The position numbers were made by a program, and so were the translations under genes. The notes under the pieces were generated by a model. The model was not told where the DNA came from and ran no database searches. It worked only from the letters and a program-made list of their open reading frames with translations. From Candidatus Iainarchaeum sp. (GTDB lineage: Archaea; Iainarchaeota; Iainarchaeia; Iainarchaeales; DTGL01), in the NCBI GenBank assembly GCA_021161055.1, contig JAGHBI010000043.1, forward strand, positions 1 to 15,894: a stretch of 15,894 nucleotides of DNA. The letters are read 5' to 3'. This document shows, in pieces, positions 1 to 5,610 of the stretch. Position 1 is the stretch's first letter. Each line of letters starts with the position of its first letter.

Positions 1-134
1 TCATAGGCCTTTTTCAAGCCCCGTTCCATTATTTTGGTGAATATCTCCAAGGCCTTTGCTTCGCCAAAATTCTCCTTTAAAACAAGAAAGGTATTCTCAT
101 ATAAAGCGAAGAAAGGAGCGTTGTATTCTTTCAT
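1..134 (-). CDS. Unknown protein, N-terminal 44 residues only
   Basis: Leftward gene cut by the left edge of the window. It begins at the ATG complementary to 132-134 and reads MKEYNAPFFALYENTFLVL, then a helix-forming stretch ending GLKKAY at the edge, with no stop in 44 codons. A GGGGG run directly upstream of the ATG (complement of about 138-142) may serve as ribosome binding site. The opening residues look like a folded, mostly helical protein with no signal peptide or membrane segment. I do not recognise the family with confidence; a distant likeness to L-2-amino-thiazoline-4-carboxylic acid hydrolase-like proteins came to mind but cannot be supported from 44 residues. It is divergent from tRNA-Ala and probably shares the A/T-rich promoter at 164-177. 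Confidence 0.65.
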   Translation of the reverse strand, partial: MKEYNAPFFALYENTFLVLKENFGEAKALEIFTKIMERGLKKAY

Positions 135-163
135 ATGCCCCCTGTATATATATGCTACCATAC

Positions 164-177
164 GTTATTTTTAAATT
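164..177. promoter_or_regulatory. TATA-like element for tRNA-Ala and perhaps the divergent gene
   Basis: The tract TTATTTTTAAAT is centred about 29 bases before the first base of tRNA-Ala (202), the expected distance for an archaeal TATA box plus a few bases of 5' leader. Read on the other strand it lies about 38 bases before the start codon at 134, which would leave a leader of about 12 bases carrying the GGGGG motif. Sharing by both genes is inference from spacing. Confidence 0.5.
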
Positions 178-201
178 TTGTCCAAGAGATTTCTTATCAG
201 T

Positions 202-273
202 GGGCCGGTAGCTCAATGGAAGAGCGCTTGCTTCGCACGCAAGAGGCTCCGGGTTCAAGTCCCGGCCGGTCCA
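202..273 (+). tRNA. tRNA-Ala, anticodon CGC
   Basis: A complete 72-base cloverleaf. The acceptor stem GGGCCGG pairs with CCGGTCC (one G-T pair), the D stem is GCTC/GAGC, the anticodon stem CTTGC/GCAAG encloses the loop TTCGCAC (anticodon CGC, reading GCG alanine codons), the variable loop has 5 bases, and the T arm is CCGGG-TTCAAGT-CCCGG. The discriminator base is A. The next bases are CAC, so the CCA tail is not encoded. There is no intron. Five bases downstream begins the element also found after tRNA-Val. Confidence 0.97.
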
Positions 274-277
274 CACT

Positions 278-347
278 CCCCTTTCTTTCTTTAGAAAAGA
301 AAGAAAGTGGTAAGTTTCCCCAAAGAAAGAAACAGGCCCAGGGATAA
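278..347 (+). repeat. tRNA-trailing repeat, copy 1 (after tRNA-Ala)
   Basis: About 70 bases that recur, in the same orientation relative to the tRNA, after tRNA-Val (complement of 10112-10184). From about 278 to 334 the copies differ by only one or two bases; they then diverge for a few bases and share CAGGGATAA at the end. The element contains a perfect hairpin: CTTTCTTTCTTT at 281-292, loop AGA, AAAGAAAGAAAG at 296-307. A second AAAGAAAGAAA block at 322-332 could pair with the same left arm instead. The first arm is pyrimidine-rich and might end tRNA transcription. No open reading frame is conserved between the copies. It could be a tRNA trailer/terminator, a small RNA or a miniature mobile element; the sequence does not decide. 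Confidence 0.85.
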
Positions 348-378
348 TAGGTGCAGGACCCTTTCCTTCGGTAAGATA

Positions 379-417
379 ATACTTTTAACTTCTTTCCTGT
401 AAATCTTTATAGGGGAT
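379..417 (+). promoter_or_regulatory. Probable promoter and ribosome binding site of the gene at 421
   Basis: The A/T-rich tract ATACTTTTAAC at about 379-389 is centred about 36 bases before the ATG at 421, giving a predicted transcription start near 410. The short leader would hold AGGGGAT (411-417), a plausible ribosome binding site 4 bases before the ATG. This is assigned by spacing only. Confidence 0.4.
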
Positions 418-420
418 TTA

Positions 421-1257
421 ATGGTGATAATATTCAGAAAAGGTTCGAACCTCCAGCTTTCGCTGCTTGATGCAAACGCTGAAAAACTTGGCTTAAAACC
501 AAATGCTGAATACGAACTCATTGAGCTTACTAAAGGTGTTTTTGCGCTTGTTGAGCGCAGGCGTGAGGAGGAAGCACTTGATAGAAAGATATTCGCGATG
601 CTTAAGGAGCGAAAGCTCTCTGAGCGGGTTGAGGGAAAGTTCGAAAAGCTGCTCAGCAGCGAGGAGCTCAAGCGCTTTAAGGAGCTTATAAAAGAAGGCA
701 AGATAATCCCATTCAGGCTTTCAGAAAAATACAAGAAAGCGGTTTATAAGCTTGCTGAAGAGCTTAAAGGTGCTGGCGAAAAGCTTGCAGGGGCAACGCA
801 CAAGCAAGAGCAGGCTCAAAAGGCTCAGCGCGTAGCCCCTGAAACGCAAGCTCCTGTGCGGGTGCACAAACCACCTGCTGAACCGAAGGAGCCTCTTCAG
901 AGCATCACCGTGCCCAGCTTCGATGAAATGAAGCTTGCAAAACACGATTTTGCGATAGTTAAGGATGAAAATGTTGCGAGAGCCCTTTCAGCAAGGCTCA
1001 GCAACGAAATAAGAAAGCGCGAGGTTCTGGGTATAAAAACTTTCGATGGCGAGTATTATATAATAAAAAAAACTCTGTACGATAAATTCGCTCCAGTGCT
1101 GCTTCAGTACATTAAAGAGCATACCCCTGTCAGCGCTGAGCAGATTGCCAGCGACCTAAACATTGATAAGTCTCTGGTGAAAGTTGTTTGTGAATTCCTC
1201 CGCGAAGAAGGCGAAATAACCGAAAGGCGAAAGGAGCTCTATGAATATGTTTTTTAG
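421..1257 (+). CDS. Putative winged-helix DNA-binding protein
   Basis: A 278-residue soluble protein in three parts. Residues 1-46 are beta-rich and resemble a small AbrB-like or similar N-terminal module (MVIIFRKGSN at the start, YELIELTKGVFALVERR at 31-47). Residues 47-125 are highly charged helices, including FEKLLSSEELKRF and KIIPFRLSEKY. A Pro/Gln/Ala-rich linker covers about 128-160. The C-terminal part (about 165-278) ends in a likely winged helix: residues 236-262 (TPVSAEQIASDLNID then SLVKVVCEFLREEG) have the helix-turn-helix pattern and are followed by a basic wing, ITERRKELYEYVF. It probably binds nucleic acid, but target and effector are unknown. Its stop codon abuts the GTG of the Usp-like gene, so the two are probably co-transcribed. 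The family assignment is inference from pattern, not a recognised named family. Confidence 0.85.
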   Translation: MVIIFRKGSNLQLSLLDANAEKLGLKPNAEYELIELTKGVFALVERRREEEALDRKIFAMLKERKLSERVEGKFEKLLSSEELKRFKELIKEGKIIPFRLSEKYKKAVYKLAEELKGAGEKLAGATHKQEQAQKAQRVAPETQAPVRVHKPPAEPKEPLQSITVPSFDEMKLAKHDFAIVKDENVARALSARLSNEIRKREVLGIKTFDGEYYIIKKTLYDKFAPVLLQYIKEHTPVSAEQIASDLNIDKSLVKVVCEFLREEGEITERRKELYEYVF

Positions 1258-1653
1258 GTGCCCGCTTTGCACGTGCTAGTGCCCATACTCACAAACCTTG
1301 AAGCTAACGATGAATTCATTGATAAAGCTGCAAAAGGTGCAAAAAGAGTAACGTTGCTTATTGTTGTGGATACCTCACTTCAGAATAGTTTTGGCAGTAC
1401 CGCAAGCTCTCTGGCGCAGGCACAGCTTGCTGCTGAGCGCATCAAGACAGCGCTTGGCAAAAAACGCAAAGCAAGCGAGCTTCTTGTTGAGTGGGGTTCT
1501 CTTGAAAGTACTATCGATAGGATTGCAAAGCTCAAGGGAATAAACAGGATAGTTCTTGTTAAACAAAAGGGCAGGGCATTTAAGCGACTCGTCAGGGCAC
1601 TTTCTAAGAGCACCGCTTACAAGCTTGAAACGATAGAAGTGCGTGAACAATAG
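1258..1653 (+). CDS. UspA-like universal stress protein (degenerate)
   Basis: A 131-residue alpha/beta protein starting with GTG directly after the TAG of the preceding gene (no gap), so translation is likely coupled. It starts with the first beta strand LHVLVPI, followed by a helix and VTLLIVVD, as in universal stress proteins. The second half carries ELLVEWGSLESTIDRIAK and GINRIVLVKQKG, which match the Usp pattern of a residue run entering the nucleotide-binding turn. The usual terminal G-x2-G-x9-G-S/T nucleotide loop is not clear: the sequence has KQKGRAFKRLVRALSKST, so ATP binding is doubtful. An internal GTG at codon 6 is a possible alternative start. Function is unknown beyond this fold guess. 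The stop codon lies inside the palindrome that precedes the dehydrogenase gene. Confidence 0.75.
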   Translation: MPALHVLVPILTNLEANDEFIDKAAKGAKRVTLLIVVDTSLQNSFGSTASSLAQAQLAAERIKTALGKKRKASELLVEWGSLESTIDRIAKLKGINRIVLVKQKGRAFKRLVRALSKSTAYKLETIEVREQ

Positions 1654-1674
1654 TTGCATAATTGTGCAACTATT
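1649..1674. promoter_or_regulatory. 26-bp palindrome at the dehydrogenase promoter (probable operator)
   Basis: Perfect 10-base arms, AATAGTTGCA and TGCAACTATT, separated by TAATTG. It includes the stop codon of the Usp-like gene and runs into the A/T tract TATTTAAAAA (1671-1680), the likely TATA box of the dehydrogenase gene. A related half-site, ATAGTTGTGC, occurs on the other side of the TATA box at 1696-1705, near the predicted transcription start. The position suggests a repressor or activator site, perhaps for an Lrp-type regulator; that identity is inference. It could also be a hairpin ending the upstream transcript. Confidence 0.65.
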
Positions 1675-1711
1675 TAAAAAAACCTTTCTGCATAGATAGT
1701 TGTGCGGTGAT
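1671..1711 (+). promoter_or_regulatory. TATA box and Shine-Dalgarno of the dehydrogenase gene
   Basis: The TATA-like TATTTAAAAA at 1671-1680 predicts a transcript start near 1700. GGTGAT at 1706-1711 matches the archaeal anti-Shine-Dalgarno and sits 4 bases before the ATG at 1716. This signal points to initiation at 1716, not at the GTG at 1748, which has no such motif at a suitable distance. Confidence 0.6.
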
Positions 1712-1715
1712 GCAA

Positions 1716-1747
1716 ATGTTAGAGTTTGATGGTTTGGTCCTGAAAAG
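1716..1747 (+). other. Out-of-frame N-terminus of the dehydrogenase gene
   Basis: Starting at the well-placed ATG, this reads MLEFDG, then loses the dehydrogenase frame. The dehydrogenase frame just before 1748 reads FGPEK but is closed by a TGA at 1727-1729. Joining them with one base read twice near 1733 (or one base added) gives MLEFDG-FGPEK-VFIVHNP, which fits the expected start of this enzyme family as I know it. So the gene carries a one-base deletion, an assembly error, or a minus-one frameshift site. Confidence 0.6.
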
Positions 1748-2824
1748 GTGTTTATTGTCCATAATCCTAAAGTTGGTTTGAGAGGTTTTGTGGTAATTGA
1801 TAATACTGCTTTGGGCCCTGGCAAAGGTGGGATAAGGCTTACAAGAACCGTTACTTTAGAGGAAGTTGCAAAGTTAGCAAGAGCAATGACCTGGAAGAAT
1901 GCACTGGCTGATATTCCCTTCGGCGGAGCTAAAGCAGGGATTGTTGCAGATTCAGATGTTCCAACTAGAGAAAGAAAAGCTGAACTGATAAACGCGTTTG
2001 CACAGGCGATAAGGCATATTGTTCCAGAGCTTTATATTGCAGGTCCTGATATGAATGTTACACAGGAAGAGATGCGTATCTTTGCGGAAACCGTTGGGAA
2101 TATGAAAGCATGCACTGGAAAGCCCAAAGAGCTTGGGGGTTTGCCTCATGAACTGGGAAGCACAGGTTTTGGCGTATTTCATGCAACTCGCGTTGCTGCT
2201 GATTTTTTGGGGTTGGAGCTCAGCGATGCTAGGGTTGCAATTGAAGGTTTTGGAAATGTTGGAAGCTTTGCAGGAAAGTTCCTCAGCGAAGCTGGTGCCA
2301 AGCTCGTTGGTGTTTCAGATATAGAGGGACTTGTCTATAACGAAAACGGGCTTAACTACGAAATGCTTATTGAAGCACGTGATAAAAGGGGCTCGGTGAT
2401 TGAATATGAAGGCAAAAAGAAAATTTTGCCAAATCATGATATAATTAAGCTTGATGTGGATATTCTGGTTACTGCAGCAATTCCAAACCTTATCCAAGCA
2501 CATGAAGCTGGTTTAGTAAAAGCAAAGCTTATAGTTGAAGGGAGTAATATTCCGATGACCCAAAAGGTTGAGGAAATGCTTGCACAAAGAGGCATACTTA
2601 TAATACCTGACTTTGTGGCCAATGCAGGCGGCGTAATTTCCAGCTATGTGGAATATATCGGCGGTACTGAACAGAAGATGTTTAGACTTGTTAAGGAAAA
2701 GATAACAAAGAACACAAAGATGGTGCTGGAGCGTTCTGCTGAAACCTTACATACAAGAGCTGCAGCTTTGGCAATCGCTCGCGAACGAGTGCTCAAAAAA
2801 TGCGGATGGTGTGTAGATAGCTAA
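1748..2824 (+). CDS. Glu/Leu/Phe/Val dehydrogenase
   Basis: An NAD(P)-dependent amino-acid dehydrogenase that would interconvert an amino acid and its 2-oxo acid plus ammonia. The uninterrupted frame has 358 residues from GTG. Visible landmarks are GPGKGGIR (23-30), MTWKNALADIPFGGAKAGI (47-65) with the expected catalytic lysine K62, the catalytic aspartate region AGPDMN (D101), GSTGFGV (137-143), the dinucleotide-binding GFGNVG (167-172), EGSNIPMT (264-271) and PDFVANAGGVISSYVEY (287-303). The protein is shorter than classical hexameric glutamate dehydrogenases (about 420 residues) and resembles the shorter leucine-dehydrogenase-like branch. Substrate cannot be read from the sequence. The true start is probably ATG 1716 in another frame (see the out-of-frame segment). 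It is convergent with trpS, 62 bases away. The palindrome at 1649-1674 suggests transcriptional control. Confidence 0.93.
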   Translation: MFIVHNPKVGLRGFVVIDNTALGPGKGGIRLTRTVTLEEVAKLARAMTWKNALADIPFGGAKAGIVADSDVPTRERKAELINAFAQAIRHIVPELYIAGPDMNVTQEEMRIFAETVGNMKACTGKPKELGGLPHELGSTGFGVFHATRVAADFLGLELSDARVAIEGFGNVGSFAGKFLSEAGAKLVGVSDIEGLVYNENGLNYEMLIEARDKRGSVIEYEGKKKILPNHDIIKLDVDILVTAAIPNLIQAHEAGLVKAKLIVEGSNIPMTQKVEEMLAQRGILIIPDFVANAGGVISSYVEYIGGTEQKMFRLVKEKITKNTKMVLERSAETLHTRAAALAIARERVLKKCGWCVDS

Positions 2825-2886
2825 CTTAGATATCCGTTGCTCTCTTTATAAGGTTCCTAAGGATAACATGCCGGTCAGGAACGTAC

Positions 2887-3963
2887 CTATCTCCCGTAAA
2901 CAATTTTTCTTGCAAGTTTCTCCTTCTTCTTTGCTCTTTGCTGATGCTTTTTCAAAAGCTTTGTCAGGAATTCGATTACAAATTGCTTTGTTTCGCCGCA
3001 CAGACGTTTGCCTCTCCTGCACTCTTCCATTATGCGCATTACCTCTGCCGAATCTGGGTAGTGAAAGCGCAGTATTTCGCAAACTTTACATATCTCCGGC
3101 TTTCCACCGAGCTTTCTCTGCAAGCTTGCAGTCTCTCTGCCGCCGGTAAAGGCATTGCTCACTTTTTGCCTTATCTGCTCTGCGCTATCGTCAAGGAAGA
3201 TTGCACTTGCTGGTTCAGAGCTGCTCATCTTGCTACCTTCAAGCAGGCCAGATTGGTGCTTGAAGTAGATAAAGGACGGCATTTCAAGGTCATAGGGCAG
3301 GCGTTTTGCAACATCGCGAGTTAATCTGGCATGCGGGTCCTGATCCAAGCCGATGGGCGTTATACTTGGCATCTTTCCCTCAAACTCAGGCAGCTGAGCA
3401 TGCAGTATATCTGCATACTGAAGCAATGCAGCGCTAACCTTGCCCAAATCCACATGCCCGTAAGTGGCTTCAAACATGTTGCGAGTTATTTTCTTACTTA
3501 TCTCAAAGGTGAATGCATAATAGCGGGTTTTGTAATTGCTCTGTACATAGACTTCCTTTTTGTTCAGACCAAAGGCAAGCACATGCGCAAGATTGTTTGC
3601 TGCAATCTCCTTTACCTGCTCCATTGTTTTTATTTGGGGCCTGCTTGTGTAACCCTCTATATCAGCTATGCAAAGGTAGTTCTTGGCGCCGAAGGATTTG
3701 AAAAGCAAAAACATATCTATTACTACTTTATGTCCCAGATGTAGGCCGCCACTAGAAGCTATGCCTGTCATATTTATGAAGGGCATTCTCTCCCTTATGC
3801 ATTGCATTATTTTTCCAAAATCCCTGTGCGCTATAACCATTCTTTCCACAAGGTAATGCCCCAGCTCTTTTTTCCACTTCTCCGGAAATGGCTTCAGGCC
3901 AAATTCCTCAAACACCTTGCTGTATTTTATTTCCTTTGAAGACCATGGGTTTATCGCTTGCAT
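2887..3963 (-). CDS. trpS: Tryptophanyl-tRNA synthetase (archaeal/eukaryal type)
   Basis: A class I aminoacyl-tRNA synthetase charging tRNA-Trp in the cytoplasm. I place the start at the ATG complementary to 3961-3963, giving 358 residues beginning MQAINPWSS, because the alternative TTG nine codons upstream would place the promoter-like A/T tract inside the gene; GTGAT also lies just before this ATG. Landmarks are the HIGH-type motif LHLGH (74-78), DIEGYTSR (101-108), DQDPHARLTRDVA (207-219), typical of archaeal TrpRS and not TyrRS, and the KMSKS-type loop GSKMSSSEP (243-251). The C-terminal part after 275 is helical and basic with four cysteines (C292, C295, C315, C322); C292-x2-C295 might bind metal, which is inference. 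The gene is divergent from endA. Confidence 0.95.
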   Translation of the reverse strand: MQAINPWSSKEIKYSKVFEEFGLKPFPEKWKKELGHYLVERMVIAHRDFGKIMQCIRERMPFINMTGIASSGGLHLGHKVVIDMFLLFKSFGAKNYLCIADIEGYTSRPQIKTMEQVKEIAANNLAHVLAFGLNKKEVYVQSNYKTRYYAFTFEISKKITRNMFEATYGHVDLGKVSAALLQYADILHAQLPEFEGKMPSITPIGLDQDPHARLTRDVAKRLPYDLEMPSFIYFKHQSGLLEGSKMSSSEPASAIFLDDSAEQIRQKVSNAFTGGRETASLQRKLGGKPEICKVCEILRFHYPDSAEVMRIMEECRRGKRLCGETKQFVIEFLTKLLKKHQQRAKKKEKLARKIVYGR

Positions 3964-3972
3964 AAATATCAC

Positions 3973-4008
3973 TTTTAAATATAATTGCAACTTATTTTAA
4001 TTTAAAAT
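3973..4008. promoter_or_regulatory. Divergent promoter region of trpS and endA
   Basis: This A/T-rich stretch holds a near-symmetrical TTTTAATTTAAAA centred at about 4001. That is about 25 bases before the endA ATG (leaderless distance) and about 38 bases before the trpS ATG, leaving a short leader with GTGAT. A second tract, TTTTAAATATAA (3973-3984), is too close to trpS to be its TATA box unless transcription starts inside the gene. Assignments are by spacing. Confidence 0.5.
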
Positions 4009-4025
4009 TACCTTTTGGTGTTTCT

Positions 4026-4553
4026 ATGCCAAAGCCCATAATTAGAGAAGGCAAGCTTGTAGAAAACAAGGTTTTGATCGAAAGCAGCAGACTGCGCGAC
4101 CAATTGAGCCAGAAAGGTTTTGGTGAGCTTATAGAGCGGAAGCTTGTTCTGGAGCTCAAAGAAGCCATCTATCTTGTTGAGAAGAAGAAGCTCAAGGTAA
4201 AGAAGGGCCGCAGGGTTGTTTCCGCCGCAGAGCTCTTGGAGCTTGGCGAAACGCTTGATAAGCGTTTTTATTCCAAATACCTCGTTTTCAGGGATTTGCG
4301 CGATAAGGGCTATGTTGTTAAAACCGGTTATAAATTCGGTTTTGATCTGCGTGTCTATCCCAGAGGTAAAAAGCCTGGTGAAGCGCACACACAGTGGGTT
4401 GTTAATGTGTGCGCGCAGGATGACACGTTTAGCATGCCTGAAATAAGCAGAATGGTGAGGCTTAGCGGTAATATAAACACGGTTCTGGTTCAAGCTGTTG
4501 TGGATTCGGAGGATGATATCACTTATTATGAAATAAAGCGCATTATCCCCTAA
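4026..4553 (+). CDS. endA: tRNA-splicing endonuclease EndA, catalytic Lys absent
   Basis: A 175-residue protein with the length and domain order of homotetrameric archaeal EndA: an N-terminal mixed domain (1-80) and the C-terminal nuclease domain from FYSKYLVFRDLRDKGYVVKTG (81-101) to DDITYYEIKR (163-172). In M. jannaschii EndA the triad is Tyr115, His125 and Lys156. Aligning by eye without gaps, RVYPRG gives Tyr111 and EAHTQW gives His121, both kept, but the lysine region (SVRKK in M. jannaschii) is replaced by NINTV, with Thr152 at the catalytic position. The subunit may be impaired, use another residue, or work with a second EndA-type subunit as in heteromeric enzymes. GGTG lies 5 bases before the ATG, though TATA spacing also fits a leaderless transcript. 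Confidence 0.93.
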   Translation: MPKPIIREGKLVENKVLIESSRLRDQLSQKGFGELIERKLVLELKEAIYLVEKKKLKVKKGRRVVSAAELLELGETLDKRFYSKYLVFRDLRDKGYVVKTGYKFGFDLRVYPRGKKPGEAHTQWVVNVCAQDDTFSMPEISRMVRLSGNINTVLVQAVVDSEDDITYYEIKRIIP

Positions 4554-4582
4554 AGAGACCGAAAATAAAAAATAAAGGGGAA

Positions 4583-4610
4583 AAGAGGCCTTTAGAGATC
4601 AAAGCCTCTT
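4583..4610 (-). terminator. Hairpin terminator at the end of the histone-fold gene
   Basis: Inverted repeat AAGAGGC(C)TTT ... AAAGCCTCTT with one bulged C and a 7-base loop. It overlaps the stop codon of the leftward histone-fold gene. On the minus strand it is followed by a T-rich run (complement of 4562-4582). On the plus strand it is followed by GGGTTTTT, so it may also end the endA transcript. Confidence 0.6.
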
Positions 4611-4765
4611 AGGGTTTTTCTTCCATTCGCCTTTGCTCTTTCAATAGCCTTATCGAGCTTCCACTGAACAACGCTATTTAAGCTCTCAAAGAAGTCGCCT
4701 GCAAGCCTTATCTCTTTGCTCTTAGCATATTCCTTAACCTTAGACTTCACCACAAAATCTTCCAT
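4592..4765 (-). CDS. Small histone-fold protein (DUF1931-like)
   Basis: A 57-residue protein, easy to miss because of its size. It starts at the ATG complementary to 4763-4765, with a strong GGAGG ribosome binding site (complement of 4773-4777) 7 bases upstream. It reads MEDFVVKSKVKEYAKSK, then a helix GDFFESLNSVVQWKLDKAIE, and ends ANGRKTLRGFDL. That is the pattern of the short archaeal DUF1931 proteins, which begin (M-x-D-hydrophobic-V-K), carry (GDF-x-E-x-LN) and end (RKT-x-R-x-x-DL), and which are regarded as single histone-fold proteins. It probably binds DNA as a dimer, as a chromatin protein or transcription factor; that role is inference. The ending has GF where family members usually carry xP or xR before DL. 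An A/T tract at complement 4824-4836 is a possible promoter. Confidence 0.88.
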   Translation of the reverse strand: MEDFVVKSKVKEYAKSKEIRLAGDFFESLNSVVQWKLDKAIERAKANGRKTLRGFDL

Positions 4766-4823
4766 TTAACCGCCTCCTTTTCTTCAAAATTTTGTATTTT
4801 CTGCTTTAAAAAATGATGCAAAC

Positions 4824-4836
4824 TTATTTAAAACTA
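4824..4836 (-). promoter_or_regulatory. Possible TATA box of the histone-fold gene
   Basis: On the minus strand this reads AGTTTTAAATAAG, about 65 bases before the start codon, which would leave a leader of about 35-40 bases. A nearer A/T run (complement of 4804-4812) is an alternative. Between it and the gene I see no other signal apart from the ribosome binding site. Confidence 0.35.
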
Positions 4837-4865
4837 TATGCTCGCGATTTTTGCGATTTTAATGC

Positions 4866-5531
4866 CTAGAGGCTTGCAACTAGTGGCTCCTTGAGCTCTT
4901 TCTTGGCTGGGTTTTGCCCGGGCATTTCTTCTTCCTTGGGTGCTGCTCCCTCCTTTTTTGAGTTCTGCTCCTTCTTTTTCAGAAACTCCAAAGCTTCAAG
5001 GATTGCATTTCTCAGCTCATCGCTGCTTTTTTCCTCAGCAATCCTTAACTTCACAATAAAGCTGTTCGGTGCGTTCTTTTCAAGCCATTTGGAAAAATCG
5101 TGGTTTGATGCATGATGCTGCAGTGATTCCAGAGGAGCCTTTCGCACAGCCTCTTCGAATTCAAGCAGGCTGCTCGCTTTTAAGTCGCAATACCAGAAAT
5201 AGAATGCAGGAAGAGGTTTTTTGAATATTTCTGGAAGTTCTGTAACATCCTCCGCTTTCACTTCAGCAACCTTTTCCACCGCTTTTTCTTCTTCCCCCTT
5301 CTTTGTTTCCTCTTTCTGCGCCTTTTCCTTCTTTTCCTGCTCTGGCACTTCCAGCTGCTGTGTGCCTTTCTTTTCCTCTTTCTTTTTGACCTCGGCTTTC
5401 ACCTCAAGCTCATGCAGCTTTCCCTCTCCTTTCTGTTTGCTCAGCATGCCGATGGATTGCTTCATTTCCTCCTTCTTTTTCTCAAGGTCCTTCTTTTTAA
5501 TAAATGGCAGCGTAAGGTCTTGTACGCCCAT
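4866..5531 (-). CDS. Charged protein with a DUF5752-like C-terminal segment
   Basis: A 221-residue protein from the ATG complementary to 5529-5531, chosen because GGTGA lies 5 bases upstream. An ATG five codons earlier (5546) lies about 24 bases from a TATA-like tract (5564-5575) and would fit a leaderless start; both are possible. Residues 1-32 form a short basic N-terminus (LTLPFIKKKDL). Residues 33-95 are an extremely Lys/Glu-rich tract of low complexity, likely extended helix. Residues 104-186 form the only clearly folded part: PAFYFWYCDLKASSLLEFEEAV, then H139/H140 and HDFSKWLEK. This resembles the DUF5752 pattern of an aromatic strand followed by a helix and DF-x-x-W. The tail (187-221) is again charged. 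No membrane segment. Function unknown. Confidence 0.82.
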   Translation of the reverse strand: MGVQDLTLPFIKKKDLEKKKEEMKQSIGMLSKQKGEGKLHELEVKAEVKKKEEKKGTQQLEVPEQEKKEKAQKEETKKGEEEKAVEKVAEVKAEDVTELPEIFKKPLPAFYFWYCDLKASSLLEFEEAVRKAPLESLQHHASNHDFSKWLEKNAPNSFIVKLRIAEEKSSDELRNAILEALEFLKKKEQNSKKEGAAPKEEEMPGQNPAKKELKEPLVASL

Positions 5532-5610
5532 GTGATTCACCAGCATAAATAATAAATTATAACAATATTTAAACCTTGCCCTGAATTTTTGATCGTGTTT
5601 CATTCAAAAA

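Noticed and set aside
202..273. tRNA-Ala as an integration site with an attachment repeat
   Set aside because: No copy of the tRNA 3' end is found elsewhere in the window, no integrase gene is present, and the shared element begins outside the tRNA.
135..347. An open frame running through tRNA-Ala and the trailing repeat
   Set aside because: It crosses a certain tRNA gene, and the frame is not kept in the second copy of the repeat.
3331..3744. Long open frame on the plus strand inside trpS
   Set aside because: It is the antisense of a confidently identified synthetase; its residues show no fold pattern.
5221..5535. Ser/Phe-rich open frame antisense to the charged protein
   Set aside because: The Ser/Phe richness is just the complement of Lys/Glu codons on the other strand.
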